From contig CAKQVW010000188.1 in NCBI GenBank assembly GCA_934277865.1, positions 1 through 6,034 of the forward strand: a stretch of 6,034 nt of DNA. The letters run 5' to 3'. The position numbers and the translations under genes were made by a program. The notes under the pieces were generated by a model. That model was not told the origin of the DNA and made no database searches. It saw nothing but the letters and a program-made list of their open reading frames with translations. The DNA is from an uncultured Pseudobdellovibrionaceae bacterium. GTDB lineage: Bacteria; Bdellovibrionota; Bdellovibrionia; Bdellovibrionales; JAMPXM01. Positions 1 to 5,931 of the stretch are shown here, in pieces (positions within the stretch are counted from its first letter, which is position 1; each line of letters opens with the position of its first letter).

Positions 1-339
1 TCGAGATGGCTCCAGGCGTTTGACAGTCGCGAGCCCGAAAGTGATCGGCTTCGCGCCTTGGGGAATTTGAAAGAGAGTTTAAAGGAGCGAGATCACCACC
101 AGCTTGCGTTGCGTATGTTGGGCCGCAAGCTAGGTGAGGCGTGGCGCACACACGCCGCTGGACAAGCTCCTGCTCGTGGGGCGATTCCGAAGTGGCTAAG
201 CGGGCTCGAATTTGAGCGTTTGGAAAAGCTCACAGATTTGGCGCTGGAATCGGAAGCCGACTTGGCTCGTAACGTAGATCGTCAGCTGCTTTGGGAGCAG
301 ATGTCCTCGCGAATCGTGGCACTTCTCAAAGTGCCGTGA
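1..339 (+). CDS. holB: DNA polymerase III delta' subunit (HolB), C-terminal part, 5' truncated
   Basis: The frame is open from the first base of the window and ends at a TGA at 337-339, giving about 112 C-terminal residues; the start lies outside the window. The protein is mostly helical and charged. Its end, with the pattern LTDLALESEADLARNVDRQLLWEQM, about 15 residues from the C-terminus, resembles the C-terminal helical collar domain of clamp-loader delta' subunits, where an N-x-(D/N)-xx-L-xx-E pattern is usual. In that family the protein is a non-motor part of the clamp loader that places the beta clamp on DNA. The AAA+ domain that would prove the call is not in view. The gene is followed closely by a tatD-family gene, an arrangement known from E. 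coli (tmk-holB-ycfH) and many other bacteria, and this supports the call. A second in-frame stop (TAG, 340-342) follows the TGA directly. The assignment is moderately sure and leans on context. Confidence 0.65.
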   Translation, partial: SRWLQAFDSREPESDRLRALGNLKESLKERDHHQLALRMLGRKLGEAWRTHAAGQAPARGAIPKWLSGLEFERLEKLTDLALESEADLARNVDRQLLWEQMSSRIVALLKVP

Positions 340-351
340 TAGACTAGCCCC

Positions 352-1155
352 ATGGCTGATTTGCGTCCCAAATTTATCGATGTTCACGTTCATCTCGACA
401 AACTGAAGACTCCGTTTCCTGAAGCTTTAGAGACGGCAAGGCTTTCTGGCGTCGATCGGGTGATCACAATCGGGACCGAGCCAGCAGATCACCCTGTGGT
501 GCTGGAATATTCACAAAAGTTTTTTCCTCAGGTCGCTTGCACGCTTGGTATCCATCCGCACGAGGCGGGGCTTTGGAACGAAGGTGTGAACGACTGGATT
601 CGTGCGCAGGTGAAACACGAAGACCCCATGCATGCGCGCGGGATCGTGGCGGTGGGTGAAATCGGTCTTGATTACTACTACAACAACTCGCCCAAAGAGA
701 CGCAGATGCACGCGTTTCGCCGACAAATGGACTTGGCCGAGGAGCTTGGGCTTCCGGTTGAAATTCACACCCGCGACGCCGATGCAGATTGTGCCGTCGT
801 GCTCAACGAGTACAAGGGCCGCGTGCGGGGGCTTCTTCATTGCTTCACATCGTCCAAAGAATTGGCTTCGGCGGCCCTGGATTGTGGCTTTGATATTTCC
901 ATCAGCGGTGTTGTGACATTTAAAAACGCGGACGCGCTTCGCGAGGTCGTGCGTTTTGTGCCGCTGGATCGTATTCATGTGGAAACCGATGCGCCATTTT
1001 TGGCGCCGGTTCCGCAGCGAGGAAAATCCAATTTGCCAGAGTTTGTCGTGCACACCGCCGATGCGGTTTCTGGCCTAAAAGGCGTTTCGCTGGAAGTACT
1101 TTCGGAAGCAACCCGCGCCAACGCCAAACGCCTGTTTTCAAAACTTCAGTTCTGA
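352..1155 (+). CDS. tatD: TatD-family metal-dependent hydrolase (YcfH type)
   Basis: Encodes 267 residues, the normal full length for TatD-family TIM-barrel hydrolases. All expected metal ligands are visible: H12 and H14 in DVHVHLD near the N-terminus, E103 in VGEIGLDYYY, H139 in VEIHTRD, H163 in LLHCFTS and D213 in HVETDAPFLAP. The GIHPHEA motif (66-72) is also typical. Characterised family members act as divalent-metal nucleases or phosphodiesterases (3'-5' exonuclease or AP-endonuclease activity) in the cytoplasm; the natural substrate of this one cannot be read from sequence. The name is historical, and the position after holB points to the YcfH-like subgroup rather than a gene of the twin-arginine operon. 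The ATG at 352 is 12 bases past the holB stop and in the same frame. No good Shine-Dalgarno sequence precedes it, so translation may be coupled to holB. The 3' end overlaps the converging gene by 10 bases. Confidence 0.93.
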   Translation: MADLRPKFIDVHVHLDKLKTPFPEALETARLSGVDRVITIGTEPADHPVVLEYSQKFFPQVACTLGIHPHEAGLWNEGVNDWIRAQVKHEDPMHARGIVAVGEIGLDYYYNNSPKETQMHAFRRQMDLAEELGLPVEIHTRDADADCAVVLNEYKGRVRGLLHCFTSSKELASAALDCGFDISISGVVTFKNADALREVVRFVPLDRIHVETDAPFLAPVPQRGKSNLPEFVVHTADAVSGLKGVSLEVLSEATRANAKRLFSKLQF

Positions 1156-1676
1156 TTCCATTCTGCGAGATTCAGTCGGCACGTCTCAGTGCCGCGATAT
1201 AAGCCTGCCCAGTGGGTCGCAGGTGGCGCGTAGTCGAGACTGATCAAGAGTTGCGCGTCAGTGTGTGGTCGAGAGTTTTCAGTCACGCCGCGGGCCTTCT
1301 GGTTGGTCGGAGAGAAGCTGAGCGTGAGGAATTTTTTTGATCGCGCGGGACCTTGCGGGCCTCCAAGGACCTCAACTTTGAGGCCGGAGGATTCATTTGG
1401 CGTCACTGTGATCTGACGTTTTTCTAGCGCAAACGAGGCCGTCGCGTTTCCAGAGGCATCGGTGAAGGTTAAAACGTAACCTCCCCCCGATTTTCGAAGC
1501 TCGACATCCGGGGCAAGGCGACCAAAGTTGTTCTGCATCCCGTGGCATGTCAGCAGTGCGTGGGGCTCTGCCGTGGCACCAGCTTGTGCCGAAGCCGCGC
1601 TGGAAAAAAGGTTCACCGAGAGGTTTGCCAGGAGGTTTGTCAAGAGAAGTGCCGTGAGGGGCAGGATCATTTTCAT
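1146..1676 (-). CDS. Small exported protein of unknown function, two cysteines
   Basis: Encodes 176 residues and is not a family I recognise. The N-terminus is a probable Sec signal peptide: basic start MKM, a long hydrophobic core (about residues 4-24), then SSAASAQA with likely cleavage after A30 or A32. The mature part of about 145 residues has alternating hydrophobic residues (GGYVLTF, ASFAL, RQITVTP, KFLTLSF, QLLISLDYA), suggesting a beta-rich fold, and exactly two cysteines (C44 and C166) near its two ends that could form a disulfide after export. A periplasmic or outer-surface location is likely. No catalytic motif, lipobox or C-terminal anchor is visible. The ATG at 1676 is the furthest upstream start available, with another ATG two codons later; neither has a recognisable ribosome binding site. 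The gene converges on tatD with a 10-base overlap of coding ends. That this is a real gene is likely because of the signal peptide and the plausible mature domain. Confidence 0.75.
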   Translation of the reverse strand: MKMILPLTALLLTNLLANLSVNLFSSAASAQAGATAEPHALLTCHGMQNNFGRLAPDVELRKSGGGYVLTFTDASGNATASFALEKRQITVTPNESSGLKVEVLGGPQGPARSKKFLTLSFSPTNQKARGVTENSRPHTDAQLLISLDYAPPATHWAGLYRGTETCRLNLAEWNQN

Positions 1677-1681
1677 GTTGC

Positions 1682-1709
1682 GCTATATCCGTTTCGAGTT
1701 TCGCCTCAA
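1682..1709 (-). promoter_or_regulatory. Possible promoter of the 1146-1676 gene
   Basis: Reading the minus strand, TTGAGG (1709-1704) and TATAGC (1687-1682) are separated by 16 bases. Each matches the sigma-70 consensus at four of six positions. The -10-like box ends only 5 bases before the ATG, so a transcript from here would have almost no leader, which would agree with the lack of a Shine-Dalgarno sequence. It could equally be a chance match. Confidence 0.25.
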
Positions 1710-1721
1710 AATCCGAGGCGA
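1701..1721. repeat. Perfect 7-base inverted repeat with 7-base loop
   Basis: TCGCCTC (1701-1707) and GAGGCGA (1715-1721) are exact reverse complements around AAAATCC. The element lies 25 to 45 bases upstream of the minus-strand ATG at 1676 and overlaps the -35-like box proposed there, so it could be an operator. It has no T-run on either side, which argues against an intrinsic terminator. Confidence 0.4.
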
Positions 1722-1955
1722 GAGGCCCAAGCAAAGCTATTTCTTGGCGCTTCGACCTCACCCCGTGTGCACGCCGGATGCCCACGTCGGCTTCGTTTAG
1801 CCTGCCAATGCGGCGGGCCTTCCCAGGGCGTCTTTTCACGGTTGTGCCAATATTTGTTCCGCGAAAACCTCCTAGCCTGATCAGGAAAGCATCAAGACGC
1901 AGAGGGTCGATTCGCGGGTTCGGACTTAAGGGTCTGCACGAGCCTGCTTCGCCGC

Positions 1956-1984
1956 TTGCCGCTGAGCGCGGTCAGGCGTATGGT
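1956..1984 (+). promoter_or_regulatory. Possible sigma-70 promoter of the gap-pgk-tpiA operon
   Basis: TTGCCG (1956-1961) and TATGGT (1979-1984) are 17 bases apart, each matching four of six consensus positions. Transcription would start near 1991, leaving a leader of roughly 35 bases before gap. Other weak combinations further upstream (around 1834-1885) cannot be excluded, so this is only the best-placed candidate. Confidence 0.3.
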
Positions 1985-2025
1985 CGGGGCGCAATTCTAA
2001 CGGGCAGTAAGAAAGGTCGGGCTTC

Positions 2026-3045
2026 ATGGCAAAAGTTCGTGTTGGTATCAATGGTTTTGGTCGAATCGGTCGCGTGTTGATGCGTGCGGGGTTTGAAAAC
2101 CTCGAATTTGTTGGAATCAATGACCTTGGAAGCCCCCAACAAGCCGCCCACCTTTTGAAGTACGACTCCACTCACGGGATCTTCGGCGCCGATGTGAAGC
2201 TGGAAGGCGAAGGCAGTTCCGCAGCGCTTGTTGTGAACGGCAAAAAGATTCCTCTTTCGGCTTCAAAAGATCCTTCGCAGATTCCTTGGAAGGCCTGGGG
2301 CGCGGACATCGTCATCGACTGCACGGGTGTGTTCAACGACAAACGCGACGAGCTTCTGAAGCATATCGCGGGCGGCGCTAAAAAAATCATCGCTTCGGCT
2401 CCGGCTAAGGCTGCGGATGCGACGATCGTATTTGGTATCAATGAAAACACCTACGATCCCAGCAAACATCAGATCGTTTCGAACGCGTCGTGCACGACCA
2501 ACTGTCTGGCGCCAATCGCCAAAGTTTTGAACGAGACATTTGGCATCGAGCGCGGTCTCATGACGACCATCCACGCGTTCACAAACGACCAGATGGTATT
2601 GGATGCGGGTCACAAAGATCTTCGCCGTGCGCGTACCGCCTCGGCGTCGATGATCCCAACAACGACCGGCGCAGCGAAAGCTGTCTCGGAAGTTTTGCCA
2701 GAATTAAAGGGTCGCCTCGACGGCACGTCGGTTCGTGTTCCGACACAAAACGTATCGCTGGTAGATCTCACGTTCGTCTCGCAAAAAGACATGACAGTGG
2801 ACGCGGTCAACGGCGCACTGAAAGCGGCGGCGGCTGGTGCGATGAAAGGGATCTTGCATTGTGAATCGGCGCCTTTGGTGTCGGTTGATTTCAATGGCAA
2901 CCCTCACTCGTCGATCGTCGATCTTCCAAGCACGATGGTTTCGGGCACACGCATGGCGAAAGTTTTCTCGTGGTATGACAACGAGACCGGTTTCTCAAAC
3001 CGCCTCGTCGATCTCGCGAAGTTGATGGCAGCCAAGGGTTTCTAA
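2026..3045 (+). CDS. gap: Glyceraldehyde-3-phosphate dehydrogenase, type I
   Basis: Encodes 339 residues, normal for the tetrameric phosphorylating enzyme, which oxidises glyceraldehyde 3-phosphate to 1,3-bisphosphoglycerate with NAD(P)+ and phosphate in the cytoplasm. The Rossmann motif GINGFGRIGR spans residues 7-16, and D33 in GINDL is where NAD-preferring enzymes hold the adenosine ribose. The catalytic cysteine is C156 in SNASCTTNC, with H183 in TIHAFT as the base. The phosphate-site segment (about 204-219) and WYDNETG (317-323) are intact. At the second cofactor-discriminating site, where classical NAD enzymes have LDLPHKD, this protein has LDAGHKD (192-198), so strict NAD specificity is uncertain. 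The ATG at 2026 has GAAAGG (2011-2016) 9 bases upstream, and the Rossmann motif starts right after it, fixing the start. First gene of a three-gene glycolytic operon; pgk follows after 16 bases. Confidence 0.98.
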   Translation: MAKVRVGINGFGRIGRVLMRAGFENLEFVGINDLGSPQQAAHLLKYDSTHGIFGADVKLEGEGSSAALVVNGKKIPLSASKDPSQIPWKAWGADIVIDCTGVFNDKRDELLKHIAGGAKKIIASAPAKAADATIVFGINENTYDPSKHQIVSNASCTTNCLAPIAKVLNETFGIERGLMTTIHAFTNDQMVLDAGHKDLRRARTASASMIPTTTGAAKAVSEVLPELKGRLDGTSVRVPTQNVSLVDLTFVSQKDMTVDAVNGALKAAAAGAMKGILHCESAPLVSVDFNGNPHSSIVDLPSTMVSGTRMAKVFSWYDNETGFSNRLVDLAKLMAAKGF

Positions 3046-3061
3046 GAAGGGTAATGCAAAA

Positions 3062-4330
3062 ATGTCGGCAGGTTTCGGTAAGTCGTTTTCTGGTCTTCAA
3101 GGTATCAAGTCGATTGAAGATTTCGATCTCAAAGACCAGAAGGTTTTTATTCGCCTCGATCTGAACGTTCCAATGAAGGGTGAGCCTGGGAATCTTCAGA
3201 TCACAGACGACACGCGCATTCGTGCCGCGATCCCAACGCTGAAGTATGCGATGGAGAAGGGTGCCAAGCTTGTTTTGGCGTCGCATTTGGGACGACCGGA
3301 AACACCGGAGGATCGCCCGAAGTTCACTCTCGAGCCAGTTGCCAGCCGCTTGGGTGAATTGCTTGATTGTGAAGTGATTCTTATCGAGGAGCCGACTTCG
3401 GATGCGCCCAAGGCCTTGCTGCCGGTTTTGAAGCCCAAACAGATCTTGCTTCTTGAAAACGTGCGTTTTGAAAAGGGCGAAACCAAAAACGCCTCGGAAC
3501 TCGCCAACGTCATTGCGAGCTACACCGATATCTACATCAACGACGCTTTCGGAGCGTCTCACCGCGCACATTCGACCATTGATGCGCTTCCGCGCTTGAT
3601 CGCCAAACGTGGTTGCGGGTTTTTGATCAAAAAAGAGATCGAAAATCTTGCGATGCTGATGGAAGGGCCCAAAAAGCCTTTCTTGACGATCATGGGTGGC
3701 GCGAAGGTGAGCGACAAGATCAACGTCATCGAAAGCATGATGGAAAAGATCGACACCTTCTTGGTTGGTGGCGCGATGGCCTACACGTTCCTCGCGGCAC
3801 AAGGTCACGGGGTAGGAAAGTCGCGTGTCGAAAAAGACCGACTCTCGTTTGCACGCGATCTGATTAAGCGTATTGAATCGCGCGGCAAAAAGATCTTGCT
3901 TCCGATGGACCACATTGTCGCCGACGATTTTTTGGCGCCGACAAAAATCGAAACCGTCGATGGTCCGACGATTCCAGAAGATCGCCTCGGGTTGGATATC
4001 GGCCCCAAAACTCGCGAGCTCTATCGTAAAGAGATCGAACGCGCGAAGACGGTGTTTTGGAATGGCCCGATGGGTGTCTTTGAGCGGCCTGAATTTGCGA
4101 AAGGGTCATTTGTCATTGCCGAGGCTTTGGCAACGCTCGCACAAAACGGTGGCGTGTCGGTTGTCGGTGGTGGCGACTCGGCGGCAGCGGCCGAAGCGTC
4201 GGGCTTTGCTGACAAGATGACTCATATCTCGACGGGTGGCGGAGCTTCGCTTGAGTACTTGGAAGGTGCCAAGCTTCCAGGCTTGGAAGCGCTTCGCGTG
4301 ATTCGCGAATCGGCGACACCAAGTTTTTGA
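3062..4330 (+). CDS. pgk: Phosphoglycerate kinase
   Basis: Encodes 422 residues, slightly longer than the usual bacterial length of about 390-400. It transfers phosphate from 1,3-bisphosphoglycerate to ADP, the step after GAPDH. In the N-terminal substrate domain I see RLDLNVP (31-37), R52, H75 and R78 in ASHLGRP, R135 in LLENVRF and R168 in DAFGASHRAH. In the nucleotide domain I see MGGAKVSDK (211-219), FWNGPMGVFE (332-341), VGGGDSAAAAEASG (368-381) and ISTGGGASLEYL (389-400). All key residues are present. The ATG at 3062 is preceded by GAAGGG (3046-3051), 10 bases away; no other start lies between it and the first conserved segment, so the roughly 14-residue Ser/Gly-rich extension before IKSIEDF appears genuine. 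The gene lies 16 bases after gap and 50 before tpiA, consistent with cotranscription. The wording of several motifs recalls Bdellovibrio PGK. Confidence 0.98.
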   Translation: MSAGFGKSFSGLQGIKSIEDFDLKDQKVFIRLDLNVPMKGEPGNLQITDDTRIRAAIPTLKYAMEKGAKLVLASHLGRPETPEDRPKFTLEPVASRLGELLDCEVILIEEPTSDAPKALLPVLKPKQILLLENVRFEKGETKNASELANVIASYTDIYINDAFGASHRAHSTIDALPRLIAKRGCGFLIKKEIENLAMLMEGPKKPFLTIMGGAKVSDKINVIESMMEKIDTFLVGGAMAYTFLAAQGHGVGKSRVEKDRLSFARDLIKRIESRGKKILLPMDHIVADDFLAPTKIETVDGPTIPEDRLGLDIGPKTRELYRKEIERAKTVFWNGPMGVFERPEFAKGSFVIAEALATLAQNGGVSVVGGGDSAAAAEASGFADKMTHISTGGGASLEYLEGAKLPGLEALRVIRESATPSF

Positions 4331-4380
4331 TCGCCGAGCAAACGGAACAACTCGGAACGGCCTCATGAAGGAGAACCGCA

Positions 4381-5145
4381 ATGCGTCCATTCATCTACGC
4401 AGCTAACTGGAAACTCAATAAGTCCCCAGTGGAGACAAAAGCGTTTTTCCGGGACTTTATGGCGGCGGCTGGTGAAACAAACGCCAATAAGAGTATCGTG
4501 TTTTTTGTGCCGGCTCTTTCCTTTCAGGCGGCGTGCGAGGCGACCGAAGCGGCCACCACAGCTCTGGGAATTCAAAACGCGTATTTTGAATCAAGTGGTG
4601 CATTCACCGGAGAAAACTCGGCAAGTGTTGCCAAAGAAATGGGGGCGTCGTGGGTGTTGGTTGGCCACAGCGAGCGGCGCACGATCTTCGGTGAAACCGA
4701 CGAACTCATCTCGAAAAAAGTCGAAGCGGGTTTCAAGCAAGGTTTAAAAGTCATGCTTTGCATCGGCGAAACCTTGGCCGAACGTGAGGCTGGACAAACC
4801 ATGAAGGTCGTCGAACGCCAAACCTTGGCCGGTTTGACCGCGGCCGTTCGAACCAAGTTGGCGCAGGCTCCACATGATTTTGCACTCGCGTACGAGCCAG
4901 TTTGGGCGATTGGCACCGGCAAAGTGGCGACACCTGAGCAGGCGTCGGAGGTGCATCAGTTTTTGCGCGGGCTTTTGACCAAGGAACTTGGAACTAGCGT
5001 CGCCGAAGAGATCTCTATTCTCTACGGCGGAAGTGTGAAGGCTGAAAGCGCCAAAGCTCTTGGCCAGATGCCTGGGATCGATGGCTTTCTCGTCGGTGGA
5101 GCCTCGCTCGATCCCAAAGCCTTTCAAGCGATCATCTCGGCCTAG
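4381..5145 (+). CDS. tpiA: Triose-phosphate isomerase
   Basis: Encodes 254 residues, the usual length of this TIM-barrel enzyme, which interconverts dihydroxyacetone phosphate and glyceraldehyde 3-phosphate and so feeds GAPDH. The active site is complete: N9 and K11 in AANWKLNK, H96 in VGHSERR, E172 in AYEPVWAIGTGK with the flexible loop 6 at about 173-181, and the phosphate-binding ILYGGSVK (213-220) and GFLVGG (235-240). The start is fixed by a strong Shine-Dalgarno sequence AAGGAGA (4368-4374) six bases before the ATG. The 50-base gap to pgk contains no promoter or terminator that I can support, so it is probably the last gene of gap-pgk-tpiA. The secG gene that often follows tpiA in other bacteria is not next here; instead the stop codon TAG overlaps that of a convergent gene. 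Confidence 0.98.
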   Translation: MRPFIYAANWKLNKSPVETKAFFRDFMAAAGETNANKSIVFFVPALSFQAACEATEAATTALGIQNAYFESSGAFTGENSASVAKEMGASWVLVGHSERRTIFGETDELISKKVEAGFKQGLKVMLCIGETLAEREAGQTMKVVERQTLAGLTAAVRTKLAQAPHDFALAYEPVWAIGTGKVATPEQASEVHQFLRGLLTKELGTSVAEEISILYGGSVKAESAKALGQMPGIDGFLVGGASLDPKAFQAIISA

Positions 5146-5663
5146 CGAGCCTGCGTGGCTTGCGTCACTTTATTGAGCGCATAGTATTTCAACGGGTTTG
5201 CGCTTAGTGATTCGACTTCGATTGTGAGTACGTGCAGGCCTGGAACTGCGTATTCGCAGGTGCTTTCGGAATAGTCGACAAATGTCAGTTGCACACGCGG
5301 TCCATCCACGTGGCGAAGGTCTTGGCTTGCCTCGAATGTGACAGCGCCACAGCTATCGACGGTTTTTGTGTAGGGAAGTTCAAAGCTGTCGATCCGAGCC
5401 GGCATCGCCATGCAGTAATGCCCCAGTCGGCGGCTTGAGAACGTGCTGCAGAGGTCATCGAGGATGACGGCTTTGACGGTTTCGGTCTTTGTGTCGATGG
5501 TCACCGTGGCGACGAAGCGAGCCTCCAATTGTTCTTGTACCTCAACATGATGGAGGATCGTCGTCGTTTCTCCGGTCGTCGCTGCCTTTGCTGGTGAGAG
5601 TGCGGTGGTGAAGGCAAGCGTGACGCCTGAGAGCAGAAGCGTGAGCGGTGTTCCGAATTTCAT
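5142..5663 (-). CDS. Small exported protein of unknown function, four cysteines
   Basis: Encodes 173 residues from the chosen ATG; I do not recognise the family. The N-terminus is a clear Sec signal peptide: MKF, a hydrophobic core (about residues 5-20), then ALSPAKA with likely cleavage after A27. The mature part of about 146 residues has alternating hydrophobic stretches (ARFVATVTID, TVKAVIL, RVQLTFVDY, HVLTIEVESL), suggesting beta structure, and four cysteines (C72, C84, C105, C136), enough for two disulfides in the periplasm. There is no lipobox or catalytic signature. A longer reading from a GTG at 5729 is possible, but I chose 5663 because the signal peptide begins there and AGGGGG lies four bases upstream on the minus strand. 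The gene converges on tpiA, the two stop codons sharing CTAG at 5142-5145. In size, predicted fold and position it resembles the 1146-1676 product, without obvious sequence similarity. Confidence 0.8.
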   Translation of the reverse strand: MKFGTPLTLLLSGVTLAFTTALSPAKAATTGETTTILHHVEVQEQLEARFVATVTIDTKTETVKAVILDDLCSTFSSRRLGHYCMAMPARIDSFELPYTKTVDSCGAVTFEASQDLRHVDGPRVQLTFVDYSESTCEYAVPGLHVLTIEVESLSANPLKYYALNKVTQATQAR

Positions 5664-5667
5664 AATT

Positions 5668-5673
5668 CCCCCT
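5668..5673 (-). promoter_or_regulatory. Ribosome binding site deciding the start at 5663
   Basis: On the minus strand the bases read CCTAGGGGGAATT directly before the ATG, so AGGGGG is four bases from the start codon. This purine run, immediately followed by a codon series that encodes a signal peptide, favours the ATG at 5663 over the upstream GTG at 5729. Confidence 0.55.
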
Positions 5674-5827
5674 AGGAATGGACTCTTTCTGAGCCAATGG
5701 TTTTGTGCGAACGGCGAGGGGGTAATCACAAAACGTGCCTAAGAATACAGTGGGGCGAGTGAAGCATTCATGTTGCACTGCGGGCCCGAGCTAAATCGCC
5801 ATGAGCGTGAAATCCGATGTGCCACAA

Positions 5828-5877
5828 CGCCAGCCACTGAACCAAGTGGCTGGCGCAACCTGATTCAGTGGCTGGCG
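5828..5877. repeat. Overlapping inverted repeats (one left arm, two alternative right arms)
   Basis: The left arm CGCCAGCCACTGAA (5828-5841) has two possible partners. Its first 11 bases pair exactly with AGTGGCTGGCG at 5845-5855 around a 6-base loop, and all 14 bases pair exactly with TTCAGTGGCTGGCG at 5864-5877. The two right arms are direct repeats 22 bases apart and share the 12 bases AGTGGCTGGCGC. Just beyond, GCCAC-A-GTGGC (5877-5887) forms another small palindrome. No T-run follows on either strand, so this does not look like an intrinsic terminator. Confidence 0.85.
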
Positions 5878-5931
5878 CCACAGTGGCAGCCTGAGACTAA
5901 GGTGCTCCGATGGAACCAGCCTTCGAGACCA

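Larger units (their letters stand above)
1677..2025. other. Non-coding divergent region between the secreted-protein gene and gap
   Basis: This 349-base stretch separates divergently transcribed genes and should hold the promoters of both. I see a perfect 7-base inverted repeat at 1701-1721, a perfect 10-base palindrome CCTGATCAGG at 1876-1885, and a GCCTG/CAGGC inverted pair (1942-1946 with 1973-1977) around a GC-rich segment. Plus-strand reading frames cross it (for example 1542-1880 and 1778-2080), but they have no ribosome binding site, low-complexity Arg/Pro/Ser-rich products, and overlap real genes, so I do not call them. No tRNA, riboswitch or intrinsic terminator was recognised. Confidence 0.6.

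Noticed and set aside
511..1053. 180-residue minus-strand frame antisense to tatD
   Set aside because: Fully opposite tatD, which has all its metal ligands. No ribosome binding site or domain, and a composition typical of antisense shadows.
1177..1194. Hairpin CGGCAC-GTGCCG downstream of tatD as an intrinsic terminator
   Set aside because: The stem is only 6 bases with no following T-run, and it lies in the coding sequence of the convergent gene (codons around C166).
1542..1880. Plus-strand frame with a cysteine-repeat look (EVCQEVCQEKC)
   Set aside because: The cysteine spacing is simply the antisense reading of the 12-base repeat in the signal-peptide codons of the minus-strand gene; there is no start signal.
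1861..1950. tRNA-like segment upstream of gap (GGGTTCGGA resembling a T-loop)
   Set aside because: I could not fit acceptor, D and anticodon arms at the required distances.
1778..2080. 100-residue plus-strand frame leading into gap, possible leader peptide
   Set aside because: It overlaps the gap start in another frame, is Arg/Pro/Ser-rich, lacks a ribosome binding site and runs over the likely promoter region.
2891..3913. 340-residue minus-strand reading frame antisense to pgk and the end of gap
   Set aside because: It lies entirely opposite genes with complete catalytic motifs. The product is Arg/His/Phe-rich with no recognisable domain, as expected of a shadow frame produced by strong codon bias.
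4334..4355. CCGAG/CTCGG inverted pair between pgk and tpiA as a terminator or attenuator
   Set aside because: Five-base stem with a 12-base loop and no T-run; the strong ribosome binding site follows directly, so cotranscription is the simpler reading.
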